Source of the DNA: a virus
IMG/VR virus record: IMGVR_UViG_3300022602_000130
Coordinates: 1-54,440 of that record
Strand: one strand, 5' to 3'
Length of the DNA: 54,440 bases
Under the pieces are notes generated by a model. The model had not been told where the DNA came from, ran no database searches, and worked only from the letters and a program-made list of their open reading frames with translations. Positions 1 through 7,164 of this stretch are shown here, one piece after another (within the stretch, counting starts at the first letter, position 1; the number at the start of each line of letters is the position of its first letter). Position numbers and translations under genes: made by a program.

Positions 1-29
1 GCATCGTGGCTGACATTATTATTTATTAT

Positions 30-58
30 TTGACAATATAAAATATTTTATATAAAGT
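30..58 (+). promoter_or_regulatory. Possible sigma70-type promoter at window start
   Basis: TTGACA at 30-35 is followed by an AT-only stretch. TATAAA at 51-56 gives a 15-bp spacer, and TAAAGT at 53-58 gives 17 bp. It would drive the first gene, whose ribosome binding site AAGGAG lies at about 70-75. The spacing is not ideal, so this is weaker than the other promoters in the window. Confidence 0.45.
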
Positions 59-83
59 TAAGTTAGTTTAAGGAGATATTACC

Positions 84-584
84 ATTCGTATACTTACAGT
101 TGATAACACCGTATTTGAAATGAATAATTTACCAGAACAGGTCGATGATTTGCGTTTCTGCGTTTTGGATAACAGTAATCCACCAGAAGCAGATTATTAT
201 TTCTTGCCGCTGGTATTTTTAGAAAGTTTTAATGATCCAGCATTGGTTCTTAAAATAGGACAACATCGTATCATGATGCCATATAACTGGCGCATCCTTA
301 TTGGTGAAGCAGAGATTGGTGATTTAGAAGCACTACCACTTACAAAACTTAATGACCGTGGGTTTCAAGCATTTACATTTAATCCGCTAAGTTCATTTCG
401 TGCAGCCTTTATGCCAATAGAAATTGAAGATGTTTACCAAGATGTGCGTTGGTATTTCCCAAAACTAAAGAATGGTCAGTTACTTTGTATCCCAATAAGT
501 GAAGGTCCAAAGCCAGTCTGTGCTTACTTCGTTAAAGAAATCTCTCGTGCAAGTGAAACCATTGACATCCAAAATATAGTGTAG
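84..584 (+). CDS. Conserved phage protein of unknown function, probable ATT start
   Basis: The first ATG is at 120, but it has no ribosome binding site. A strong AAGGAGA lies at about 70-76, and 7 nt after it an in-frame ATT at 84 would begin the protein M-R-I-L-T-V-D-N. No ATG, GTG or TTG fits that binding site, so I favour ATT as a rare start, giving 166 residues; with ATG it is 154. The product is soluble, rich in aromatic and proline residues, with no signal peptide or membrane segment. I do not recognise a catalytic motif. The next gene's promoter lies inside the end of this gene. Confidence 0.7.
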   Translation: MRILTVDNTVFEMNNLPEQVDDLRFCVLDNSNPPEADYYFLPLVFLESFNDPALVLKIGQHRIMMPYNWRILIGEAEIGDLEALPLTKLNDRGFQAFTFNPLSSFRAAFMPIEIEDVYQDVRWYFPKLKNGQLLCIPISEGPKPVCAYFVKEISRASETIDIQNIV

Positions 585-590
585 TATAAT
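562..590 (+). promoter_or_regulatory. Sigma70-type promoter placed for a leaderless transcript
   Basis: TTGACA (562-567), a 17-bp spacer and TATAAT (585-590) match the consensus perfectly. With the -10 hexamer ending at position -7, the predicted transcription start is 597, the A of the next ATG. There is no room for a ribosome binding site. Confidence 0.85.
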
Positions 591-596
591 ATTATT

Positions 597-863
597 ATGA
601 GCATTTTAGGACCAATACCACCACCAAAACGTTATTATACTGATGAATATCTTGAATGGATGGAGATACTTAAAGCAACGGAAACCAACCCTACGCTTAA
701 AGATGCGGCAGATCAAGTGCGTGTGTTGTATAAAATGAGCAAAGAGGCGGAACCAATACCAAAAGAAGAATTGTCTGACTATTTGAGCAAAAGTATGCTT
801 GAACATATAAACCTTGAAATATTAGAAACAATAACTGGAACGATGACCAATGGCAAACGTTAA
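597..863 (+). CDS. Small phage protein, first of a tandem paralogue pair
   Basis: This 88-residue acidic helical protein carries the block ATETNPTLKDAADQV near residues 27-41. A very similar block occurs in the next gene (ATETNPTLKDLADQM), so the two are tandem paralogues. The start is fixed by a perfect promoter whose predicted first transcribed base is the A of this ATG. The 3' end overlaps the next gene by 14 bases. No known domain is recognised. It sits just upstream of a clamp-loader-like gene, which weakly suggests a link with replication. Confidence 0.75.
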   Translation: MSILGPIPPPKRYYTDEYLEWMEILKATETNPTLKDAADQVRVLYKMSKEAEPIPKEELSDYLSKSMLEHINLEILETITGTMTNGKR

Positions 864-1056
864 AGCACAAAGCAGCGGTATCATCACATATGATTATGAC
901 AACAGTATAAACATTCGTAAAATAAGATGGTTAGCAATTCTTCGTGCTACTGAAACCAATCCTACGCTAAAAGACCTTGCTGACCAAATGTATATAATTT
1001 ACGAGATGAGTCAAGAAAAGCAAAAAGAAGAAGAACGGGATTTTATAGGTGGTTAA
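850..1056 (+). CDS. Small phage protein, second of a tandem paralogue pair
   Basis: A 68-residue protein sharing about 20 central residues (W-x-x-I-L-x-A-T-E-T-N-P-T-L-K-D) with the preceding 88-residue protein. N- and C-terminal parts differ. It starts inside the end of the previous gene and overlaps the next by 8 bases, so it belongs to a translationally coupled run. The C-terminus is highly charged (KEEERD). Function unknown; a short helical partner of a larger phage protein is a guess. Confidence 0.7.
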   Translation: MANVKAQSSGIITYDYDNSINIRKIRWLAILRATETNPTLKDLADQMYIIYEMSQEKQKEEERDFIGG

Positions 1057-1513
1057 CAAACTTGACATAGGCTATGAAATGGCACAGCTTGATTTGCGCA
1101 ATCGACAGTTCTATGATGAATTGACGGATGAAGAGCGCAAGAAGTTTTCTACATATCTTATGTTGCGTTGGGGCAGTGTTGTCAACGGTATTCCAGAATT
1201 GCAGCAATATTATCTGCAAGCAATGAACGAGCGTGTGAATAAGCGTTTCTTTGATATTAACAAGCATCCTAAACTACAATGGCTGCTACTGACTACTGTC
1301 TCACCTAACATGGGCAAGCATCGCCATGAATGGATTGCATACAATAGCAAGACTGCTAAAAACAAGCGAGCACAAAAACTATTAGAATTATATCCGCATA
1401 TTAAAAACGATGAAGCAGAACTGTTAAGCAACACTATAAGCGATGAACAATATAAAAGTATGTTAGTTGAACTTGGATATAGCGACAAAGAAATCAAAGA
1501 GGCACTAAAATGA
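1049..1513 (+). CDS. Candidate clamp-loader small subunit (T4 gp62-like)
   Basis: A 154-residue protein with a GTG start preceded by CGGGA about 8 nt upstream. The middle reads LQWLLLTTVSPNMGKHRHEW (roughly residues 76-95), and upstream it has YLMLRWGSVVNGIPELQQYY. This pattern resembles the gp62 family of T4-like marine phages, which works with the gp44 ATPase to load the sliding clamp. Resemblance is by memory, not alignment, and gp44 and gp45 are not in this window. The last 9 codons lie in a 27-bp repeat that recurs at the end of the next gene. Confidence 0.5.
   Translation: MVNKLDIGYEMAQLDLRNRQFYDELTDEERKKFSTYLMLRWGSVVNGIPELQQYYLQAMNERVNKRFFDINKHPKLQWLLLTTVSPNMGKHRHEWIAYNSKTAKNKRAQKLLELYPHIKNDEAELLSNTISDEQYKSMLVELGYSDKEIKEALK
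1487..1513 (+). repeat. 27-bp direct repeat, copy 1
   Basis: An exact 27-bp sequence (begins AAAGAAATCAAAG, ends ACTAAAATGA) encodes the last residues KEIKEALK of the gp62-like gene, its TGA stop and the overlapping ATG of the SGNH gene. The identical sequence recurs at 2140-2166, 653 bp later. The pair brackets the SGNH gene exactly. Confidence 0.95.
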
Positions 1514-2166
1514 TTTTATTTGCTGGTGATAGTTTTAGTGCATGGGATGACGAAGAATCTTGGACATATCACTTTGCTAAAGATATTGGTTTAGGATTTA
1601 GAAATTGTAGCATTGAAGGTAGTAGTCTTTGGACAGCTTTTAGCCAACTTGACGTTGAAGATTATAAATTTTTTAACAATTATTATGAATACCTAATTTT
1701 AACATGCACAAATTATCGTAGAATTCCTTATTGTGTGAACCTCCACATGTCTAATTACTTTGGCAAAATAGAAGTTGAACCATTAGACACAGAAGAAAAA
1801 AAACACAATATGGCTCATGTAAATTATTATGATAGATTTTATGACGAAAAAATGCACAAATTTTTTTATGAAAGAACACTAGAGTTTATAATTACAAAGT
1901 TTGGCAAACATACAAAAATAGTTTTACTTCCTGTAATACAAGATAGTTTATACACAATTAAAAAAGCCAATGAAATTTGGAAAGAGGATTTTACTTTTAT
2001 TAATTTTCCTTTAATGGATATTAGATCACACAATCCAAAACATAAAAATCATTTTACTAAAGAAATCAATGAAAGCTTTGGAAAATTATTAGCAAAAAAA
2101 GTTCAACAAACAAATTATGGTTGTATTGATCTTTCAGTAAAAGAAATCAAAGAGGCACTAAAATGA
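1510..2166 (+). CDS. SGNH/GDSL-like hydrolase, inserted cargo gene
   Basis: A 218-residue protein starting with LFAGDSFSAW, the Ser-containing block I motif of SGNH hydrolases (Ser near residue 8). A C-terminal KHKNHFTKEINE could supply the catalytic His. Such enzymes de-esterify or acetylate-edit sugars and lipids; the substrate here is unknown. The gene is more AT-rich and lysine/asparagine-rich than its neighbours. It begins and ends within two copies of an exact 27-bp repeat, so its last residues KEIKEALK are copied from the upstream gene's C-terminus. This suggests recent insertion by duplication of the junction. Two other SGNH-like proteins occur at 31761 and 50193. Confidence 0.75.
   Translation: MILFAGDSFSAWDDEESWTYHFAKDIGLGFRNCSIEGSSLWTAFSQLDVEDYKFFNNYYEYLILTCTNYRRIPYCVNLHMSNYFGKIEVEPLDTEEKKHNMAHVNYYDRFYDEKMHKFFYERTLEFIITKFGKHTKIVLLPVIQDSLYTIKKANEIWKEDFTFINFPLMDIRSHNPKHKNHFTKEINESFGKLLAKKVQQTNYGCIDLSVKEIKEALK
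2140..2166 (+). repeat. 27-bp direct repeat, copy 2
   Basis: Second exact copy of the 27-bp sequence at 1487-1513. It supplies the final codons and stop of the SGNH gene and the overlapping ATG of the gene at 2163, so translational coupling is preserved on both sides of the insert. Confidence 0.95.
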
Positions 2167-2378
2167 CCATAAAAACCGCAACAACTAATGATTATAGAGT
2201 AGCATCAATACTTGCAAGTGATACACAGGGTGGTCAATCGTTATATTTGAACTTTTCATCTGATATGATTGAATTAGTTACATGGTGGCAAGAATGGAAA
2301 CCAGTATTTCAAAACAAAAATGAACTTGTAATTGATGCGTTAAACCAAGCACGAACTTTGCACGAGATTACAAAATGA
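2163..2378 (+). CDS. Small phage protein of unknown function
   Basis: A 71-residue soluble protein with a Trp-rich centre (LVTWWQEWKP). It overlaps the preceding gene by ATGA and the next gene the same way, so it depends on upstream translation. Before the SGNH insertion it probably followed the gp62-like gene directly. No domain recognised. Confidence 0.7.
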   Translation: MTIKTATTNDYRVASILASDTQGGQSLYLNFSSDMIELVTWWQEWKPVFQNKNELVIDALNQARTLHEITK

Positions 2379-2905
2379 TTGCGCTTTGTCTTTTGACAAG
2401 TCCGCCAGATTGCACATTTTACTGCACTGATATGGTTCAACGATATCCTGATTGGAACTTTATATTTTTGTATTATAAAAATTATTGGCTTGAATCTGGA
2501 AATAAAGAAATCCAAGATTTTTGGAAAAACAAAAACGTAAAATTGATATTTTGTAATAATAACAGTGATTATGTAATTTCTTTTAATAATATCATCAGTG
2601 AAAACGCAGTTGACATTGTTTTTTCTTACAACGAATCTCAAAAAAATGAAAATACAGAGATTGATTTTTTGTACAATATTGCAATGAATGCAACCGTGCC
2701 AAAAATATTTTATGGAACACAACCACCATTTGTTAATACTGTGTATGTTCATAATGAACCTTTGGTTGATATTAGTAAATTGCCAACTTTTGATTGGTTA
2801 CATCTTTGGGATTATACCACGTTCAGGTATGTAGTTAGTGATGAGGCACAAGAAGATGTAATTGATCCTTGGGTTTGGCATAAAACTTTTTATGGAAATA
2901 AATGA
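2375..2905 (+). CDS. Degenerate PIG-L/LmbE-like protein (catalytic motifs lost)
   Basis: A 176-residue protein that lines up end to end with the intact PIG-L-like deacetylase at 3722, of identical length. The zinc-binding AHPDD motif at residues 8-12 has become TSPPD, and the second motif HNEKGEYGHPHH has become YNESQKNENTEI. Framework positions are kept, for example the ring of aromatics around DW-x-F/W and the C-terminal EPLVDISKLP against the partner's TPPFDPSELP. The deacetylase chemistry should be lost. It may be a binding partner, regulator or relic. The gene is more AT-rich than the intact copy, consistent with relaxed or separate evolution. Confidence 0.65.
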   Translation: MIALCLLTSPPDCTFYCTDMVQRYPDWNFIFLYYKNYWLESGNKEIQDFWKNKNVKLIFCNNNSDYVISFNNIISENAVDIVFSYNESQKNENTEIDFLYNIAMNATVPKIFYGTQPPFVNTVYVHNEPLVDISKLPTFDWLHLWDYTTFRYVVSDEAQEDVIDPWVWHKTFYGNK

Positions 2906-2906
2906 C

Positions 2907-3725
2907 ATGGATTTGGTAACTGTTGTTTATCGTGATGAATTAAATTTGCTTAAAACACAAGCATACAGTATTTCTTACTATTTTCTTGATGAAATACAAA
3001 ACATATATGTTATCTTAAATGACGATACATTATCATATAGTGATATAGAAACTTTTTGGTGGGGATATCACCAAGATAAAGTAAGTGTATTTCATCGAAG
3101 TGATTTTGGTTATCACCCACAACCACATTTTAGTGGTTGGTATACACAACAGGTTTGTAAGATACTTGGCGCGGCACATGCAGAAAGCAATTGGTGCATG
3201 GTACTTGATGCTAAAACATGGTTTATACGTCCTTTTGAAATGAGTGAAGTATTTGATCCTTATGCTCGTGCGCGATTTGCGATATGGGATATTCCACACA
3301 ATCACTGGGATCGTGGAATTGAATATCTTAAAAAACATTATAGCATTCCACGTTTAGATTGGATAAGTCCTGCTGGTGTTCCTTTTCTTGCAAGAACAGA
3401 TGAAATGAAACAAATGGTATCGCATGAACCTGATTTTGTAAACTGGTTTGATAATAACTGTGAGTTTCACACAAACGGTATTACAGAGTTTCTTTGTTAT
3501 AGCGCATGGATTACAAAACGCGGTAATTTTAGCGACCTTTATAGCGGTGAGCAATTCATTGAAGTTGCTAACTTAGCAGATTATGATGTGCCTAATTTTA
3601 ATGATTGGTGGAAAAAAGTTCATAAAGAAAATACCCTTACTGCAAGTGTGCATCCACGTGCTTACAAACTTCTTGATAAAGATCAACGCAGAGCATGGGA
3701 TGAATTTGTTAAGGAACGCATATGA
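2907..3725 (+). CDS. Glycosyltransferase-like protein (DUF6492-like)
   Basis: A 272-residue protein from ATG 2907 (an in-frame ATG at 2892 is also possible). It opens with MDLVTVVYRDELNLLKTQA, the usual beginning of GT-A-like proteins that bind a nucleotide sugar. WCMVLDAKTWF near residue 95 sits where a DxD-type metal motif is expected but has only one clear Asp. Trp- and His-rich segments (FSGWYTQQ, HNHWDRG) follow. Placed between a degenerate and an intact PIG-L-like gene, it probably acts on glycans of the host surface or virion. The family name is from memory and the activity is inferred. Confidence 0.6.
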   Translation: MDLVTVVYRDELNLLKTQAYSISYYFLDEIQNIYVILNDDTLSYSDIETFWWGYHQDKVSVFHRSDFGYHPQPHFSGWYTQQVCKILGAAHAESNWCMVLDAKTWFIRPFEMSEVFDPYARARFAIWDIPHNHWDRGIEYLKKHYSIPRLDWISPAGVPFLARTDEMKQMVSHEPDFVNWFDNNCEFHTNGITEFLCYSAWITKRGNFSDLYSGEQFIEVANLADYDVPNFNDWWKKVHKENTLTASVHPRAYKLLDKDQRRAWDEFVKERI

Positions 3726-4252
3726 AAGCTGTATGTATGGTTGCGCATCCTGATGATTGTGTAATCTTTGCCTATCAATTCATAATGGAACACAGTGATT
3801 GGGATTGGACGATATGTTATCTTACCTATCAACGAACCGATCCACGTGGCGCAGAGATTTCTCAATTTTGGGAACGCCGTAATATTTGCACAAAATTTTG
3901 TGGTATGACCGATAATTGGGAAAGTGTTGAAAAGGGTAAAACAGGATTTAATAATGGTGATGCAGAACAGTGGATACGTGCTTTATGCGATGGCGCAGAT
4001 ATTATACTAACACATAATGAGAAAGGTGAGTATGGTCATCCTCACCATATGTTTATCCACAAAGTAACCAATTTTATTGCCACACCAAAAGTATATTTTG
4101 GAAGTTATCCCGATTATTATAATCAACTACTTGGCACAGCTACACCACCATTTGACCCAAGTGAATTGCCGCTACACGAAGAAGTTATTAGTGGATTTGA
4201 TTTGCGTATGTGGAAATATTTTATTACCCCTGCAGCACAAAAACTGTTATAA
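3722..4252 (+). CDS. PIG-L/LmbE-family zinc-dependent deacetylase
   Basis: A 176-residue protein with AHPDD at residues 8-12 and HNEKGEYGHPHH at about 98-109. These are the two zinc and active-site motifs of the LmbE/PIG-L family, which removes acetyl groups from N-acetylglucosamine-type sugars. There is no signal peptide, so it should act in the cytoplasm on a sugar precursor. It is coupled by ATGA to the upstream glycosyltransferase-like gene. The second promoter motif for the next gene (TGTTATAAT) overlaps its stop codon. The sequence is intact and likely active. Confidence 0.8.
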   Translation: MKAVCMVAHPDDCVIFAYQFIMEHSDWDWTICYLTYQRTDPRGAEISQFWERRNICTKFCGMTDNWESVEKGKTGFNNGDAEQWIRALCDGADIILTHNEKGEYGHPHHMFIHKVTNFIATPKVYFGSYPDYYNQLLGTATPPFDPSELPLHEEVISGFDLRMWKYFITPAAQKLL

Positions 4253-4253
4253 T
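4248..4253 (+). promoter_or_regulatory. Extended -10 promoter, leaderless placement
   Basis: TATAAT at 4248-4253 is preceded by TGT, giving an extended -10. Its last base is 7 nt before the ATG at 4260, predicting transcription from the start codon itself. A -35 is poor (TTACCC at about 4224), as is common for extended -10 promoters. Confidence 0.65.
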
Positions 4254-4259
4254 TACAAC

Positions 4260-4985
4260 ATGGATGAATTACGCAAAATTGCAATGGAAGCAGCAAAAGA
4301 TGTAAAGCCAGGTGCGCATGTGTGCAAATACTGTGGTCAAGGGTTTACACGTGAAAGCACACTACAAGTTCATCAATGTGAGCCAAAACGCCGTTCACTG
4401 CAACGCAATGAAAAAGGCGTTATCATTGGATTTAATGCTTGGTTGCGTTTTTATGAAATTACACAAGGCAGTGCCAAGTTAAAATCATATGATGATTTTA
4501 GTAGCAGCCAATTCTATAATGCTTTTGTAAAGTTTGGGCGACACTGTGTTGCTATAAGCGCAATCAATACAGAACAGTTTACTGACTATGTGTTAAAGAA
4601 ACAAGTCAAGATTGACAATTGGTGCCGTGATAAAGTTTATGCAGAATATCTTTATGGGTTATTGCGAACCGAAAGTGCAACCGATGCACTTGAACGCAGC
4701 ATTATAACAATGCAAGAATGGGGCGATGAAACTGCTAATGACCTTGCAACATACTTTAACAATATAAGCAGCAATCGTTTTGTGCAACATATACTAAACG
4801 GTCGTGTTAGTTGTTGGGCAATTTATTGCTGCGATAGTGGCATTGATAAACTTGGCACACTAACCGAAGAACAAGTTACTATGATTATGCCATGGATTGA
4901 TCCAGAATTTTGGCAGCGCAAATTACGAGATTATCCTGCCGATGCAGAAATGACACGCCATATATTAGAACAGGCAGGTTTCTAA
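4260..4985 (+). CDS. C2H2 zinc-finger phage protein, conserved in T4-like phages
   Basis: A 241-residue protein with a classical C2H2 finger at about residues 22-42: CKYCGQGFTRESTLQVHQC, where Cys-x2-Cys is followed by His and Cys ligands, then a basic stretch PKRR. The rest is helical, with FVKFGRHC and the C-terminal tail WQRKLRDYPADAEM. I recall similar proteins as conserved unknowns in marine T4-like phages. A nucleic-acid-binding role is likely but unproven. The start is set by the -10 box 7 nt upstream rather than by a ribosome binding site. Longer in-frame starts upstream would run through the PIG-L gene and are unlikely. Confidence 0.75.
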   Translation: MDELRKIAMEAAKDVKPGAHVCKYCGQGFTRESTLQVHQCEPKRRSLQRNEKGVIIGFNAWLRFYEITQGSAKLKSYDDFSSSQFYNAFVKFGRHCVAISAINTEQFTDYVLKKQVKIDNWCRDKVYAEYLYGLLRTESATDALERSIITMQEWGDETANDLATYFNNISSNRFVQHILNGRVSCWAIYCCDSGIDKLGTLTEEQVTMIMPWIDPEFWQRKLRDYPADAEMTRHILEQAGF

Positions 4986-5236
4986 TGACACAGCGTTTTA
5001 TAGTTATAAAGCCATCGTTAAAAAATATTCGCGATTTGTCTGAAAATATTAATACTATTGACCTTTTAAAAAATAACAGTGTTCTTGTAATTGTTCATCC
5101 AACATGGTGGGTTTTTAATGAAGCCGATATTATAGATTGGTGCAATTCTTCCTTGACATCTTGGTCACGACAAGGTATGTTGTTAGGGTTCATCAATGAT
5201 GAAGAGCGTGACTTATTCCTAATGAGGTGGGCATGA
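4985..5236 (+). CDS. Small phage protein of unknown function
   Basis: An 83-residue protein whose ATG overlaps the preceding TAA (TAATG). It has an alternating hydrophobic pattern (VLVIVHPTWWVF) and no membrane segment long enough to call. It is coupled to both neighbours. Upstream in-frame starts at 4910 lie inside the zinc-finger gene and are rejected. Confidence 0.65.
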   Translation: MTQRFIVIKPSLKNIRDLSENINTIDLLKNNSVLVIVHPTWWVFNEADIIDWCNSSLTSWSRQGMLLGFINDEERDLFLMRWA

Positions 5237-5421
5237 CTTGGTTTATTATAACTTGGTTTTATCTTGCTGGCATGGGTTTAACTTATGCAATTGATGATAG
5301 TGACTCGCCGCTATTTTGGTTTACTACTGTTTTATTAGTATTTTGGCCGTTATGGGCTACTATTATTGCATTATGGTTTGTTTGGCTTGCTATTAAGGAA
5401 CGCAAATGGATATTGACATAG
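5233..5421 (+). CDS. Small two-span membrane protein
   Basis: A 62-residue protein with two hydrophobic segments: residues 1-17 (MTWFIITWFYLAGMG) and about 28-53 (FWFTTVLLVFWPLWATIIAL). A charged tail KERKW follows. The ATG overlaps the upstream stop as ATGA, with AATGAGG as ribosome binding site. A GTG two codons earlier is possible. It could be a small inner-membrane effector. There is no specific evidence for holin function. Confidence 0.65.
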   Translation: MTWFIITWFYLAGMGLTYAIDDSDSPLFWFTTVLLVFWPLWATIIALWFVWLAIKERKWILT

Positions 5422-5966
5422 ACTTTGGAAACCGTGAGGATATATTGAAACTTATCAAGCATATACCTGCGTCTATACGCCGTGACGGTACTGTTGTCAA
5501 GCACAACACTGGAGTCTATGTCAATCCAATTCCATTCAATCCGCTAAGTGGATTGAGTAATATTGATTATAGCGAAGCCGAAGAACTTGGTTATATGAAG
5601 TTAGACCTACTGAATGTTCATGTTTATAATTCAGTTCGCAGTAACGAGCATCTTGACGAACTCTGTAACCGTGAACCTCAGTGGGAACTGCTAAAAGAAA
5701 GGGATTTTGTTGCCAAACTTATTCATCTATCAAATCATTTTGATGTCGTACAACAACATCTTCCTACTACAATGGATATGCTGGCTATGTTATTGGCAAT
5801 CATTCGTCCATCAAAACGACACCTTATCGGAAAACGATGGCGAGAAATAGCCGATGAAATTTGGGTAAAGCCAAGTGAAGGTTATTATTTTAAACGCAGT
5901 CATGCAACCAGTTATGCGTTATTGGTAATGGTTCATATGAACCTTTTATGCGAGTCGTTTAACTAA
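5406..5966 (+). CDS. Minimal DnaE-like protein (Pol III alpha catalytic motifs without fingers)
   Basis: A 186-residue protein that begins directly with the DnaE palm motif: MDIDIDFGN (Asp2, Asp4, Asp6). It then has KHNTGVYV at 32-39, equal to the KHCGGILV of the larger polymerase at 9585. KLDLLN at 66-70 carries the third catalytic Asp, and GYYFKRSHATSYALL near 157-171 matches the DnaE GF-x-K-S-H-A-x-x-Y motif. About 100 residues present between these motifs in the large polymerase are missing. Similar short proteins occur, as I recall, in marine T4-like phages without assigned function. The ribosome binding site AAGGAACG supports this start. Catalysis is uncertain. Confidence 0.65.
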   Translation: MDIDIDFGNREDILKLIKHIPASIRRDGTVVKHNTGVYVNPIPFNPLSGLSNIDYSEAEELGYMKLDLLNVHVYNSVRSNEHLDELCNREPQWELLKERDFVAKLIHLSNHFDVVQQHLPTTMDMLAMLLAIIRPSKRHLIGKRWREIADEIWVKPSEGYYFKRSHATSYALLVMVHMNLLCESFN

Positions 5967-6317
5967 TTGAACAACACGGCGTTTGGTTCTGCGTTCTGCT
6001 AATTTTGCAATGCTAACAATGTGACCGTGTTGCTCACGAATATCTTTTGTTGTAAGCGTCACTGTACTATAACGATATTTGTCCCAAGAACCTTTTAAAA
6101 AAATATTGATAGGTATAAGACGATTGCTTTCCCACCACCATATATCTGCTGCTTCTAAAAAACCACGCTTATCTTCTTCTGTGCGCAATTTGTTAAAAGC
6201 ATACATTGAAACAATATCAGTGTCATGGTTTTGTATAATGCCAATATAATCAGCGGTGGGGTATTTTATGTAAGAAAGGAACGGATATTGTTCAAGCATT
6301 TGTTCAAGTGAAATCAT
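5946..6317 (-). CDS. Conserved phage protein of unknown function
   Basis: A 123-residue protein on the minus strand, converging on the mini-DnaE gene with a 21-base overlap. The pattern LEQYPFLSYIKYPTADYIGIIQN and the block WWWESNRLIPINIFLK are features I remember from T4-like marine phage unknowns. A basic C-terminus (ERRTKRRVVQLVKR) suggests nucleic-acid or phospholipid contact. The start faces the late-promoter motif of the neighbouring structural gene, 28 bp away. Function unknown. Confidence 0.75.
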   Translation of the reverse strand: MISLEQMLEQYPFLSYIKYPTADYIGIIQNHDTDIVSMYAFNKLRTEEDKRGFLEAADIWWWESNRLIPINIFLKGSWDKYRYSTVTLTTKDIREQHGHIVSIAKLAERRTKRRVVQLVKRLA

Positions 6318-6325
6318 AATAAATA
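6318..6325 (+). promoter_or_regulatory. Late-type promoter motif AATAAATA
   Basis: The octamer matches the T4 late core TATAAATA at all but one position and precedes the structural gene at 6345. The ribosome binding site AAGGG (331-335) would lie right at the transcript's 5' end. Confidence 0.5.
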
Positions 6326-6344
6326 TTCAAAAGGGTCCATTAAG

Positions 6345-7133
6345 TTGCAACAAATTTACGGTTATTTATATCCACAAGTCATAAATGTTGTTAAGAATAG
6401 TGACCTAACGCTTGACAGGGAGAATCAGTTGTTTTACGCGAAGCCACTTCAAATTTATAAAGGTGTAGATAACAGATTCAAGTTCGTTATCAAGGACAGC
6501 GACCAAAAACCTGTGAGCCTTTTACAAAGCACAGTTTTATTTAACCTTATTAGTATCACTAATCAAGAATTAGTTCTTACTCGCAATCTTAACCTTGTTT
6601 ATACCTATGATGGCATTGCAACTTGCATTATTGAAGGCAGTGTATTAGATGATATTGATCCTGGATTATATAATTACAGCATTGTAATTACAAATGGCGA
6701 AGGTCAACAAGAGATTGTATTTGCTGATGACAATTATAATGCACGGGGTCAAGCAAGAATAATGGATGCAGTTTATCCAACATTTACGCCAAGCTATAGT
6801 GCAAATGCGTTTGTTTATACAAATGATAGCGATACTCAATATATGAATGTTGCTTATACAAGTGAATTTTTAACATCTAATTATGTGCGTGGCGTTGCAG
6901 TAAATCAAACTGTGCAGTATCAAGCTAATGCGTTCACAGGCAATCTTGAACTACAAGCAAGTTTGGATGGGGCTGTTATCATTGATAGCAATGCTTTTTC
7001 AACGGTTGCTTATTATCCATTGAGCAATTATAGCGGAAATACCTACTTTAATTTCCAAGGCAAATATCGTGCCATTCGGTTCAAAATTACACAAACTAAC
7101 GGCACAATGAATTATATATATTATCGCCCTTGA
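6345..7133 (+). CDS. Virion structural protein, baseplate/fibre type
   Basis: A 262-residue beta-rich protein with a TTG start and AAGGG upstream. The N-terminal third contains YAKPLQIYKGVDNRFKFVI, a pattern shared with Ig-like baseplate proteins (BppU-type N-terminal domains) and T4-like marine virion proteins. The C-terminal half is rich in Asn, Ser, Thr and Tyr (YSGNTYFNFQGKYRAIRFKI), typical of fibre or adhesin domains. A late-type promoter motif precedes it. The exact position in the virion cannot be told. The primase promoter begins 4 bp before its stop. Confidence 0.65.
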   Translation: MQQIYGYLYPQVINVVKNSDLTLDRENQLFYAKPLQIYKGVDNRFKFVIKDSDQKPVSLLQSTVLFNLISITNQELVLTRNLNLVYTYDGIATCIIEGSVLDDIDPGLYNYSIVITNGEGQQEIVFADDNYNARGQARIMDAVYPTFTPSYSANAFVYTNDSDTQYMNVAYTSEFLTSNYVRGVAVNQTVQYQANAFTGNLELQASLDGAVIIDSNAFSTVAYYPLSNYSGNTYFNFQGKYRAIRFKITQTNGTMNYIYYRP

Positions 7134-7158
7134 CAGATTGTTATAAATCTGTTATATT
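7130..7158 (+). promoter_or_regulatory. Sigma70-type promoter with inverted repeat in the spacer, leaderless placement
   Basis: TTGACA (7130-7135), 17-bp spacer, TATATT (7153-7158) with extended TGT. The -10 ends 7 nt before the primase ATG (7165). An inverted repeat ACAGATT (7133-7139) / AATCTGT (7146-7152) fills the region between the two boxes and could be an operator. Confidence 0.85.
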
Positions 7159-7164
7159 AGTTTC

